Shown: positions 9,720 to 21,172 of the stretch, in pieces
Position numbering within the stretch: position 1 is the stretch's first letter
Layout of the letters: each line of letters opens with the position of its first letter
NCBI RefSeq assembly: GCF_003286085.1
Contig: NW_020825596.1
Coordinates: 1 to 64,000 of the forward strand
DNA from: Drosophila persimilis
Lineage: Eukaryota; Arthropoda; Insecta; Diptera; Drosophilidae
Length of the DNA stretch: 64,000 bases
Direction of reading: 5' to 3'
Notes under the pieces: generated by a model
The model's input: the letters and a program-made list of their open reading frames with translations, nothing else
What the model was told of the DNA's origin: nothing
Databases searched by the model: none
Translations under genes and position numbers: made by a program

Positions 9720-10335
9720 GGATGTGTGTGTGTGTGTGTGTCTGAATGGCTGGCGGTAAGTATTTTCAGAGCCCTTTTTTAATCGTATTTGTGGCTGATG
9801 GATTTTTCCTTTTCCAGGACCATAGGGCACTCTGAATGCCATGGCACTGGATGCGATGGCATAACTCGAACGGCCCAGGTCCGGCCGCCCAAGTGTAATG
9901 GATGTTTGTGTGTGTGTGTCTGAATGGCTGGCGGTAAGTATTTTGAGCGCCCTTTTTAATCGTATGTGTGGCTGATGGATTTTTCCTTTTCCAGGACCAT
10001 AGGGCACTCTGAATGCCATGGCACTGGATCCGGCCACCAACTAAGGACGATGGCGATGGCATAACTCGAACGGCCCAGGTCCGGCCGCCCAAGTGTAATG
10101 GATGTTTGTGTGTGTGTGTCTGAATGGCTGGCGGTAAGTATTTTGAGCGCCCTTTTTAATCGTATGTGTGGCTGATGGATTTTTCCTTTTCCAGGACCAT
10201 AGGGCACTCTGAATGCCATGGCACTGGATCCGGCCACCAGCTAAGGACGATGGCGGACACGACACACATCTACTCGAACGGCACAGGTCCGGCCGCCCAA
10301 GTGTAATGGATGTTTGTGTGTGTGTTGATGTTTTA
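9720..10335 (+). repeat. Tandem repeats carrying antisense introns, 3' UTR of unit B
   Basis: Three repeats. Predicted plus-strand introns are 9756-9817 (62 nt), 9934-9994 (61 nt) and 10134-10194 (61 nt). Each has GTAAGT at the 5' end, CTGAT about 25-30 nt before the 3' end and TTTTCCTTTTCCAG at the 3' end. The exon-like segments between them carry the TCCGGCC(A/G)CC motif and TG runs. The spacing of intron starts is 178 and 200 bp. Confidence 0.75.
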
Positions 10336-10440
10336 TTTAATTGCTTTGATGGCGGCAGCGTCCGTTGTTAATTTTTGTTGTGGCATGCGGTTGATATGCA
10401 TTTGTCATTTAATCCATTGCAGTGGCAGAGATGTGTCCAA

Positions 10441-13400
10441 TTAGTACACAGCGTTCCAGGATATCTGGTTGTCAAGATGGTACCTCATGTTGCGGGCGTA
10501 GGCCTTAATGTCATCCATGGAGTCGTCATCTGTCCACATCTCATCGTCATCATTTTCTTCATCCGTTTCAGGATCCGTCTCTGGAATGGCGGCTGGCATT
10601 GGCCCTGACGTTTTTTGTGGTGGCTGTGGAGCTGGGGCAACCACTGTTGCTGCTGCCATTGTTGGTGGATTTTCCGATGTCACTGGAACTGCTGGAGTTG
10701 CCGTCACTGCCTGGGATTGGATGAGCGAGGTGAGTAGTGACATCATCGCTTCCAGCCTCTTTTCCAATCGCGTCATCCTCTGCGTATTCTCCAACAGTGC
10801 CTGGCTGCAGGATCCCTCGCAAGATTGGCGTTTCGGCTGCATCTTCTGCCGGGAGCGGTTGTTGGCAAGCTGCTGCTGCTGCTGTCGCTGTTGTTGTTCG
10901 CGCTGCGGCTGCTGTTGCAGCTGCTGTAGCTGCTGCTGCTGTTGTGCCTGGGAACGGCTCAATGGCTGCTCTGGACGTCGTCGCCCAGTGCGTGGGCCAG
11001 AGGCAGCAGGCGTCTGTTTTTTTGTATGTATTGGCTGCTGCTGCTTCTGCTTCTGCTGATGTTGTTGTCCTCTTCGTCGCCCAGGAGAGGAGACATTGAG
11101 TGGCGTCCATGCTGCCTGCTGCTGCTGTCCGCGCCAGGGATTGGCTGGCGTTTGAGCTTGCTGTTGCTGCTGCTGTCGGCGCCCTGGATGTGCTGGTGTT
11201 GTTCTTGCTGGTGGTGGCTGCTGCTCTGGCAATGGCTGCAGAAGCGAGCTGCGCTTGCGACGCAACTCCTGCATGGCCACTCGGTGGGACAGAAGGCGGC
11301 CCCTTGCTGCCTTGAATGCCGGACATCCCTTGTAGGCGCTGATGTGGGCGCCCTGGCAATTGGCGCATTTAGGGGCGTCTGCCCTTGGCTTGGCACATGC
11401 CGTGGACGCGTGGGCACCCGCACACTTCATACAGACGAATGAACGCCTGCAGTAGGTGCGGGTGTGCCCGAATGCCTGACATCTGTGGCACTGGGCTGGG
11501 TCCACCGGCTTGGCCTGCCTCTCAACGGTCACCAACTGGTTGCCCAGTTGGGTTAATTGGAGGACATCGTGGTGGCTTTCATCCGGCTTGGGGGCTATCT
11601 CCAACTCGAACTGGTCGAGCGGCTGTCCATCGGATCTCCCTTTAATGGCTCTAATAAATATAACATAATAACCCAATTCGGCCATCTGATTTTTTATTAG
11701 TTGGGTGCTTGTGGAGTGGTGTAGATCTCGCACGACGATCCGTAGCCCACGGTCACTCTTGTGCTGGTGTGTGTAGTGGCCAGTCATCGCCTCGTTGCCG
11801 TCGCCATCGCCCAGGATTGCCATGATGGCATCCCTGGTAGCCATGTCGCGGGCCTGGATACGGACACCATTGCGGCTGATGAGCTTGGTGTGATAGCTAC
11901 TGTTGCCCACCCTCGGGTCATTCTGCAGCTTGTCCAGAATGGGCATAATGACGGGGACAGCTGGCAGAATGATGGGGGGGGGGGAATAATTGTCGTTGGT
12001 TGGTGCTGTCGCTGCAGCATCCGAGTTTGTCTGGCATTGGGCATACTCAGGGCGGGCAGCTGGAGCAGCCCAACGCCGCCGCCGCTGCTGCTGCTGTGGG
12101 TTCCTGTGCCGCAGCTACTAGTTGCATTTGCAGGTGAGTGAGGTAGAGCTAGTGGAGCATTGGCTGGAGCAGGGGCAGGGGCAGGGGCTGGGGCGGGGGC
12201 AGGGGCATTTTGTGTAATTGTCCGCTGATGTTGTTGCTGTTGCTGGTTTGATTGTTGGTGATGGAGATGGTTTTGAATTTGGGGGATATGGGATTTGCTT
12301 GCCTGTTGGTTACTTTCCCGGAGTCGTCGTTTGGCCGATGCATAATTGGCATCCAAATTGTCGTCGTCATCGTCATCAAACTCAACAACCATATCATCAC
12401 TGTCATCATCGTCATCGTCATCCACCTCGGCGCGGACGCGCTTCAGTGGCGAACGGGCCGCTGCAGCAGAGGTGGATGGGATATCATCGGTATTGGCTGT
12501 GTTTGTTGCTATTGGCTGATGTTGTTGTTGTTGTTGATGTGTTTGCTGCTGCTGATGTTCCTCTGGCGGCGGTGGTGGGGGGGGGTCCGCCTGTTAACAT
12601 TGCTGTTAACAGGCATCGTCTGGCTGCCGACGTAATTGTAGTTGTCGTTTTTGTGTTTGATGTCGCTGTTTGTGTGCTGATGTATGTCATCATTGTATTT
12701 GTGGTTGTGGTATTGGCTGTGTGCATTGCATTTGGAACCGCTGCTGTGGCCGATCGAGCGGGGTTTGTGCCATGGCTATGGTTCGAGTTCGAACTCGCTC
12801 CCGAACGGGCACTCGAGCACGAATCTTGTGTTGGCTGCTGTTCGTGTAGGGGCTGCTCGAGTGCCCTCTCGTACTGTCGCTGGTACGAGGTCGTTACCCG
12901 CTCTCTCTTTGCACTCTCTCTCGCTCCTTGCTGTTTCCGGCTCTCTCCACACGAAGCATCGGCATACGGTGCATCGATACGTGTATGTGTGTGTTGGAGT
13001 GTGGGAAGCGGAATTATTGGCGCGCTCGGTACCGCTAGGCTTGGCTTGGCTTGGCATAGCGGTGCTTGACATTGCGGTGCTTTGGCTGACGCCGCTGCCG
13101 CTGCCGACGCCGCCAATGCCTCAAGCCGGCGACTACCGCTGCTGCTGCTGCTGATGTTCTGCTGCTGCTGCTGCTGGCGTTCCTGGGTATGGACCGCCTC
13201 CACCCAATCGCCGATCTGGAACTGCTCCTGGCTGGTGAGATTGGGAATGGCCGCCCAGCTGTTGGGGCAGGGCAGGTCGGGGATGGGGCTTGTGGCCGGA
13301 GTGGCCGTGATGGTGGTGTCGGTATTTGTGGTCCTCACATACCCGGTAATGGTGGCTGGAGCCGGTCCAGAAATTGGAGGAAGTGCCTCCAACCAGGTGG

Positions 13401-13596
13401 CGGAGTCGGTGGATTGGCGTCTCAGTATCGCTGCGTTTGCCCCGGCGCCGGTGGCTGCGCTGTCGGCGCTGGCCTCGCCGTCGGCGGCGCTGTCGGAGCT
13501 GGCAGTGGAAATGGCTGATTTGGGGCGATCCCTGGCTGTGACGCCGTGTGGTCCTCGTCGTCGTCGTCCTCTTCTGGCAGTGGAACCGCGTGGCAT
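10441..13596 (-). CDS. gag: Gag of family 1, unit B (full extent, two frame breaks at C tracts)
   Basis: Total extent is about 3.16 kb (about 1,050 codons). The N-terminal frame starts MPRGSTARRG at 13596. The middle frame carries the acidic run near 12425. The C-terminal frame runs to the stop at 10441 and includes MPILDKLQND, GLRIVVRDLHHSTS, three zinc knuckles (roughly residues 700-757), a Gln-rich region, a Leu/Met-rich stretch (TRLEKRLEAMMSLLTSLI, possibly coiled coil) and an acidic tail ending ISWNAVY. Frames change at 12577-12585 (9 C on the coding strand) and 11974-11984 (11 C). Telomeric Gag proteins of this type bind element RNA and target it to chromosome ends. The breaks could be real, translational or transcriptional slippage, or assembly error. 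Confidence 0.8.
12577..12625 (-). other. First C tract of family-1 gag with adjoining inverted repeat (unit B)
   Basis: On the coding strand a perfect 9-bp inverted repeat (CCTGTTAAC...GTTAACAGG) lies just upstream of a run of 9 C. The tract has 9 C in units A-D and 8 C in unit E, the only in-frame version. The pair is missing from element R. It may be a slippage site or simply a mutable homopolymer. Confidence 0.55.
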
Positions 13597-14617
13597 AGCT
13601 GCGCTGGATTGGCTTTGGTTGGATTTGGTAATAAAGTTTTTCGACCGACGCGAGTGGAGATTTTGTCAAGTCAGATTGATTCACACAGTTTTTTTCGCTT
13701 TTTTTCCAAAGCAAGGGAAAAAGAGAAAGAGAGAGAGATAAACTTTTCGGCACTTTGACGGAGGGACTAAACCTCAAACACGACTCGACTCCACAACGTT
13801 CACGACACGACTTTCCATTTAGGATAGAGATCCAGACTCGAGACTCGATTCCACGATCGGGGCAAAAGGCTCCAAAAGTATGAATTGTCAAGAGGGTGTC
13901 AAGTGTGTGTGTGTGCGGTGTGAGTCAAGAAAGTAAAGTGGGGCCACGCTCAAAAGTATGCTGTCTCTTCCTTGTAATTTTCCCTAACTTAAAATTTGAT
14001 TTGATCCCCTGTGAGTTTGTCAACTTGATGTTTTGTTGGTTCTAATGCGGTATGTGGTCTTCAGTCCCCTCTACTACCCTTGCCGCCTGCTGAGGGCAGA
14101 CGACTAGGAATGTATCATGTACATGTGGGCGGGCAGTTTATAGGGAACGTAGTGGATATATGCGAAGACTTGCATATTTGGCTCAATTTAGGCCGTAGTG
14201 GTGGGGTGTGGCGGCAACTGATGGTGATTTGAAAGTCGATTACGAAACCGATAATCAATTGTCAGCACCGTTGCCGCCGAAGATTTATCACAGATTGTAA
14301 TAATTTTTTTTAGTGGGGTGTCGGAGAACCGCACTAATTACGATAGTAACAATAAGGGGGAAGAAGGGGTTAAAGAAATGAGATCGAAATGTGCAGAAAT
14401 GTGCAGTGTTGCAACACGTAGTCAATTGGGGAATAGATAAAGGGAAAAGGTAAACAATGCATGTGCTTTGCATGGAAAATAAGTGGAAAGGCACTAAATA
14501 AAAGAGACAAGCACTTGCAGAAATAGCAATACAGATAAGTAATAGACTGGAGTGGAGACGACGGAAAAACAGGTAATAAAAGAGATACTACACTGGAACA
14601 AAGACGAGACAAAACAG

Positions 14618-15067
14618 GTACAATTGATTTACGTTTACAATATTACAATAAACATAACAATTTAAAATAATGTCTATATCTTTTACTATAATTACAGGGA
14701 AGACAAGAAGCATCGGCCGGCATAGCAAAACACAATGCTTGTAAAGACATTGCGTTGCATACCGGCCGACCCCGTCGTCCCCCCTGGTCGTCGAAATTGG
14801 CGTCATCCGAAGTCGTCAGAGGTAGCTGCAATTAGCACCTCGTCGTCGTTGTGGCTGTGGCTGCCCGCTTGGAGAACCAGTGGCACTGGTCCGGCCACCA
14901 GCTGGGAGCCAGGAGTAGACGGCACACATAGTACTGTGGCGACACGGGTCCGGCCGCCAAAGTGAAATGGATGGATGTGAGTGTGTGTGTGTCTGAATGG
15001 CTGGCGGTAAGTATTTTGAGCGCCCTTTTTAATCGTATGTGTGGCTGATGGATTTTTCCTTTTCCAG
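14618..15067 (+). repeat. Antisense intron, hairpin and single intron-bearing repeat, unit C
   Basis: Predicted plus-strand introns are 14618-14697 (80 nt) and 15007-15067 (61 nt, GTAAGT to TTTTCCAG). The hairpin shared with the other units lies at 14714-14768. Between them are GGTCCGGCCACC near 14899 and GGTCCGGCCGCC near 14948. Only one copy of the roughly 200-bp repeat is present, so copy number varies from one to about three among family-1 units. Confidence 0.7.
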
Positions 15068-15313
15068 GACCATAGGGCACTCTGAATGCCATGGCACTGG
15101 ATCCGGCCACCAGCTAAGGACGATGGCGGACACGACACACATCTACTCGAACGGCACAGGTCCGGCCGCCCAAGTGTAATGGATGTTTGTGTGTGTGTTG
15201 ATGTTTTATTTATTTGCTTTGATGGCGGCAGCGTCCGTTGTTAATTTTTGTTGTGGCATGCGGTTGATATGCATTTGTCATTTAATCCATTGCAGTGGCA
15301 GAGATGTGTCCAA

Positions 15314-18300
15314 TTAGTACACAGCGTTCCAGGATATCTGGTTGTCAAGATGGTACCTCATGTTGCGGGCGTAGGCCTTAATGTCATCCATGGAGTCGTC
15401 ATCTGTCCACATCTCATCGTCATCATTTTCTTCATCCGTTTCAGGATCCGTCTCTGGAATGGCGGCTGGCATTGGCCCTGACGTTTTTTGTGGTGGCTGT
15501 GGAGCTGGGGCAACCACTGTTGCTGCTGCCATTGTTGGTGGATTTTCCGATGTCACTGGAACTGCTGGAGTTGCCGTCACTGCCTGGGATTGGATGAGCG
15601 AGGTGAGTAGTGACATCATCGCTTCCAGCCTCTTTTCCAATCGCGTCATCCTCTGCGTATTCTCCAACAGTGCCTGGCTGTAGGATCCCTCGCAAGATTG
15701 GCGTTTCGGCTGCATCTTCTGCCGGGAGCGGTTGTTGGCAAGCTGCTGCTGCTGCTGTCGCTGTTGTTGTTCGCGCTGCGGCTGCTGTTGCAGCTGCTGT
15801 AGCTGCTGCTGCTGTTGTGCCTGGGAACGGCTCAATGGCTGCTCTGGACGTCGTCGCCCAGTGCGTGGGCCAGAGGCAGCAGGCGTCTGTTTTTTTGTAT
15901 GTATTGGCTGCTGCTGCTTCTGCTTCTGCTGATGTTGTTGTCCTCTTCGTCGCCCAGGAGAGGAGACATTGAGTGGCGTCCATGCTGCCTGCTGCTGCTG
16001 TCCGCGCCAGGGATTGGCTGGCGTTTGAGCTTGCTGTTGCTGCTGCTGTCGGCGCCCTGGATGTGCTGGTGTTGTTCTTGCTGGTGGTGGCTGCTGCTCT
16101 GGCAATGGCTGCAGAAGCGAGCTGCGCTTGCGACGCAACTCCTGCATGGCCACTCGGTGGGACAGAAGGCGGCCCCTTGCTGCCTTGAATGCCGGACATC
16201 CCTTGTAGGCGCTGATGTGGGCGCCCTGGCAATTGGCGCATTTAGGGGCGTCTGCCCTTGGCTTGGCACATGCCGTGGACGCGTGGGCACCCGCACACTT
16301 CATACAGACGAATGAACGCCTGCAGTAGGTGCGGGTGTGCCCGAATGCCTGACATCTGTGGCACTGGGCTGGGTCCACCGGCTTGGCCTGCCTTTCCACG
16401 GTCACCAACTGGTTGCCCAGCTGGGTTAATTGGAGGACATCGTGGTGGCTTTCATCCGGCTTGGGGGCTATCTCCAACTCGAACTGGTCGAGCGGCTGTC
16501 CATCGGATCTCCCTTTAATGGCTCTAATAAATATAACATAATAACCCAATTCGGCCATCTGATTTTTTATTAGTTGGGTGCTTGTGGAGTGGTGTAGATC
16601 TCGCACGACGATCCGTAGCCCACGGTCACTCTTGTGCTGGTGTGTGTAGTGGCCAGTCATCGCCTCGTTGCCGTCGCCATCGCGCAGGATTGCCATGATG
16701 GCATCCCTGGTAGCCATGTCGCGGGCCTGGATACGGACACCATTGCGGCTGATGAGCTTGGTGTGATAGCTACTGTTGCCCACCCTCGGGTCATTCTGCA
16801 GCTTGTCCAGAATGGGCATAATGTCGGGGACAGCTGGCAGAATGATGGGGGGGGGGAATAATTGTCGTTGGTTGGTGCTGCCGCTGCAGCATCCGAATTT
16901 GTCTGGCATTGGGCATACTCAGGGCGGGCAGCTGGAGCAGCCCAACGCCGCCGCCGCTGCTGCTGTGGGTTCCTGTGCCGCAGCTACTAGTTGCATTTGC
17001 AGGTGAGTGAGGTAGAACTAGTGGAGCATTGGCAGGGGCAGGAGCAGGGTCAGGGGCGGGGGCGGGGGCATTTTGTGTAATTGTCCGCTGATGTTGTTGC
17101 TGGTTTGATTGTTGGTGATGGGGATGGTTTTGAATTTGGGGGATATGGGATTTGCTTGCCTGTTGGTTAGTTTCCCGGAGTCGTCGTTTGGCCGATGCAT
17201 AATTGGCATCCAAATTGTCGTCGTCGTCATCGTCATCAAACTCAACAACCATATCATCACTGTCATCATCGTCATCATCATCATCCACCTCGGCGCGGAC
17301 GCGCTTCAGTGGCGAACGGGCCGCTGCAGCAGAGGTGGATGGGATATCATCGGTATTGGCTGTGTTTGTTGCTATTGGCTGATGTTGTTGTTGTTGTTGA
17401 TGTGTTTGCTGCTGCTGATGTTCCTCTGGCGGCGGTGGTGGGGGGGGGTCCGCCTGTTAACATTGCTGTTAACAGGCATCGTCTGGCTGCCGACGTAATT
17501 GTAGTTGTCGTTTTTGTGTTTGATGTCGCTGTTTGTGTGCTGATGTATGTCATCATTGTATTTGTGGTTGTGGTATTGGCTGTGTGCATTGCATTTGGAA
17601 CCGCTGCTGTGGCCGATCGAGCGGGGTTTGTGCCATGGCTGTGGTTCGAGTTCGAACTCGCTCCCGAACGGGCACTCGAGCACGAATCTTGTGTTGGCTG
17701 CTGTTCGTGTAGAGGCTGCTCGAGTGCCCTCTCGTACTGTCGCTGGTACGAGGTCGTTACCCGCTCTCTCTTTGCGCTCACTCTCGCTCCTTGCTGTTTC
17801 CGGCTCTCTCCACACGAAGCATCGGCATACGGTGCATCGATACGTGTATGTGTGTGTTGGAGTGTGGGAAGCGGAATTATTGGCGCGCTCGGTACCGCTA
17901 GGCTTGGCTTGGCTTGACATAGCGGGGCTTGACATTGCGGTGCTTTGGCTGACGCCGCTGCCGCTGCCGACGCCGCCAATGCCTCAAGCCGGCGACTACC
18001 GCTGCTGCTGCTGCTGATGTTCTGCTGCTGCTGCTGCTGGCGTTCCTGGGTATGGACCGCCTCCACCCAATCGCCGATCTGGAACTGCTCCTGGCTGGTG
18101 AGATTGGGAATGGCCGCCCAGCTGTTGGGGCAGGGCAGGTCGGGGATGGGGCTTGTGGCCGGAGTGGCCGTGATGGTGGTGTCGGTATTTGTGGTCCTCA
18201 CATACCCGGTAATGGTGGCTGGAGCCGGTCCAGGAATTGGAGGAAGTGCCTCCAACCAGGTGGCGGAGTCGGTGGATTGGCGTCTCAGTATCGCTGCGTT

Positions 18301-18459
18301 TGCCCCGGCGCCGGTGGCTGCGCTGTCGGCGCTGGCCTCGCCGTCGGCGGCGCTGTCGGAGCTGGCAGTGGAAATGGCTGATTTGGGGCGATCCCTGGCT
18401 GTGACGCCGTGTGGTCCTCGTCGTCGTCGTCCTCTTCTGGCAGTGGAACCGCGTGGCAT
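15314..18459 (-). CDS. gag: Gag of family 1, unit C (full extent, two frame breaks at C tracts)
   Basis: It starts MPRGSTARRG at 18459 and stops at 15314, so both termini match unit B. It contains the Ser/Ala/Thr-rich N terminus, acidic run, RRM-like core, three zinc knuckles, Gln-rich region and acidic tail. The first C tract has 9 bases and the second 10 bases, and each changes frame. Small in-frame length changes relative to B lie in the Asp runs and in the APAPAP stretch. The role is as for unit B. Apart from the C tracts I see no further break. Confidence 0.8.
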
Positions 18460-19788
18460 AGCTGCGCTGGATTGGCTTTGGTTGGATTTGGTAATAAATT
18501 TTTTCGACCGACGCGAGTGGAGATTTTGTCAAGTCAGATTGATTCACACAGTTTTTTTCGCTTTTGTTTTTCCAATTATATACCCGCTTTGGGTTGAGGG
18601 CACTCAGTGCTCCATACAGGGGAGGAACTGAGAGGCTGGGGTGTGAGCCGCCAGCAACCAAGCGCGTTGCTTTATTAATTTCTCTTTGTGGGCAGTATAT
18701 GTCTTAATTTAGTAGATGTACATTTTTGTTTGTTTTTACAATTTAACTTTAAACGGCACTCAAACACTTTTTACTGGTACATTTAATGGCACAATAATTT
18801 ACAAACATATAAACTGCAGCAACGTTAAACACTTGTAACCTCGACTAGGCCCGCACTCAGCAGGGGGGGGGGGGGCAAGGGAAAAAGAGAAAGAGAGAGA
18901 GATAAACTTTTCGGCACTTTGACGGAGGGACTAAACCTCAAACACGACTCGACTCCACAACGCTTCACGACACGACTTTTACATTTAGGATAGAGATCCA
19001 GACTCGAGACTCGATTCCACGATCGGGGCAAAAGGCTCCAAAAGTATGAATTGTCAAGAGGGTGTCAAGTGTGTGTGTGTGCGGTGTGAGTCAAGAAAGT
19101 AAAGTGGGGCCACGCTCAAAAGTATGCTGTCTCTTCCTTGTAATTTTCCCTAACTTAAAATTTGATTTGATCCCCTGTGAGTTTGTCAACTTGATGTTTT
19201 GTTGGTTGTAATGCGGTATGTGGTCTTCAGTCCCCTCTACTACCCTTGCCGCCTGCTGAGGGCAGACGACTAGGAATGTATCATGTACATGTGGGCGGGC
19301 AGTTTATAGGGAACGTAGTGGATATATGCGAAGACTTGCATATTTGGCTCAATTTAGGCCGTAGTGGTGGGGTGTGGCGGCAACTGATGCTGATTTGAAA
19401 GTCGATTACGAAACCGATAATCAATTGTCAGCACCGTTGCCGCCGAAGATTTATCACAGATTGTAATAATTTTTTTTTAGTGGGGTGTCGGAGAACCGCA
19501 CTAATTACGATAGTAACAATAAGGGGGGGGGAAGAAGGGGTTAAAGAAATGAGATCGAAATGTGCAGAAATGTGCAGTGTTGCAACACGTAGTCAATTGG
19601 GGAATAGATAAAGGGAAAAGGTAAACAATGCATGTGCTTTGCATGGAAAATAAGTGGAAAGGCACTAAATAAAAGAGACAAGCACTTGCAGAAATAGCAA
19701 TACAGATAAGTAATAGACTGGAGTGGAGACGACGGAAAAACAGGTAATAAAAGAGATACTACACTGGAACAAAGACGAGACAAAACAG

Positions 19789-21050
19789 GTACAATTGATT
19801 TACGTTTACAATATTACAATAAACATAACAATTTAAAATAATGTCTATATCTTTTACTATAATTACAGGGAAGACAAGAAGCATCGGCCGGCATAGCAAA
19901 ACACAATGCTTGTAAAGACATTGCGTTGCATACCGGCCGACCCCGTCGTCCCCCCTGGTCGTCGAAATTGGCGTCATCCGGAGTCGTCAGAGGTAGCTGC
20001 AATTAGCACCTCGTCGTCGTTGTGGCTGTGGCTGCCCTCTTGGAGAACCAGTGGCACTGGTCCGGCCACCAGCTGGGAGCCAGGATTGACGGCACACATA
20101 TTACTGTGGCGACACGGGTCCGGCCGCCAAAGTGAAATGGATGTGAGTGTGTGTGTGCGTCGGCAATTGTGGCCCTGATGTAGAGCGAGTGGCACTGGTC
20201 CGGCCACCAGCTGTGGGCAAAGGTGGACAATGACACACATAACTCGAACGGCACAGGTCCGGCCGCCCAAGTGTAATGGATGTGTGTGTGTGTGTGTGTC
20301 TGAATGGCTGGCGGTAAGTATTTTCAGAGCCCTTTTTTAATCGTATTTGTGGCTGATGGATTTTTCCTTTTCCAGGACCATAGGGCACTCTGAATGCCAT
20401 GGCACTGGATCCGGCCACCAGCTAAGGACGATGGCGATGGCATAACTCGAAGGGCACAGGTCCGGCCGCCCAAGTGTAATGGATGTTTGTGTGTGTGTGT
20501 GTATTTCCATTCCAGGTACACATGGCACTCTGAATGCCACGGCACCTGGTTCCAGCAAACCAGATGAGGGCAATGGCGGAGAACGACACACCTACTCGAA
20601 CGGCACAGGTCCGGCCGCCCAAGTGTAATGGATGTTTGTGTGTGTGTGTGTCTGAGTGGCTGGCGGTAAGTATTTTGAGAGCCCTTTTTAATCGTATGTG
20701 TGGCTGATGGATTTTTCCTTTTCCAGGACCATAGGGCACTCTGAATGCCATGGCACTGGATCCGGCCACCAACTAAGGACGATGGCGATGGCATAACTCG
20801 AACGGCCCAGGTCCGGCCGCCCAAGTGTAATGGATGTTTGTGTGTGTGTGTCTGAATGGCTGGCGGTAAGTATTTTGAGCGCCCTTTTTAATCGTATGTG
20901 TGGCTGATGGATTTTTCCTTTTCCAGGACCATAGGGCACTCTGAATGCCATGGCACTGAATCCGGCCACCAGCTAAGGACGATGGCGGACACGACACACA
21001 TCTACTCGAACGGCACAGGTCCGGCCGCCCAAGTGTAATGGATGTTTGTG
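19789..21050 (+). repeat. Antisense introns, hairpin and intron-bearing repeats, 3' UTR of unit D
   Basis: Predicted plus-strand introns are 19789-19868 (80 nt), 20314-20375 (62 nt), 20666-20726 (61 nt) and 20866-20926 (61 nt). The hairpin lies at 19885-19939. The variant repeat without a 5' splice site (near 20480-20630) has the same layout as in units A and E. The order of repeat types in D and E is alike, so these 3' UTRs share a recent history. Confidence 0.72.
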
Positions 21051-21172
21051 TGTGTGTTGATGTTTTATTTAATTGCTTTGATGGCGGCAGCGTCCGTTGT
21101 TAATTTTTGTTGTGGCATGCGGTTGATATGCATTTTTCATTTAATCCATTGCAGTGGCAGAGATGTGTCCAA

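Larger units (their letters stand above)
8932..14085 (-). mobile_element. Telomeric gag-only retrotransposon, family 1, unit B
   Basis: Length is about 5.15 kb. The 3' end begins at 8932 next to the 5' end of unit A, with no oligo(A) tract at the junction. The order on the minus strand is: 5' UTR (13597-14085), gag (13596-10441), 3' UTR (10440-8932). The 3' UTR has a unique part (8932-9550), a conserved hairpin (9568-9622) and three intron-bearing repeats. Unlike units A, C, D and E, the 5' UTR lacks about 295 bp: the sequence after ttttttcca near 13709 jumps directly to the GA-rich stretch. No pol is present. Family 1 resembles HeT-A in having gag only, long UTRs and head-to-tail placement. 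Confidence 0.88.
14086..19251 (-). mobile_element. Telomeric gag-only retrotransposon, family 1, unit C
   Basis: Length is about 5.17 kb. It has the same layout as unit B. The 5' UTR (18460-19251) keeps the roughly 295-bp segment lost in B, including a hairpin near 18600-18632 and a G tract of 13. The 3' UTR (14086-15313) carries one hairpin and only one full intron-bearing repeat, so it is shorter than in B, D and E. It abuts unit B without an oligo(A) tract. No pol is present. Confidence 0.88.
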
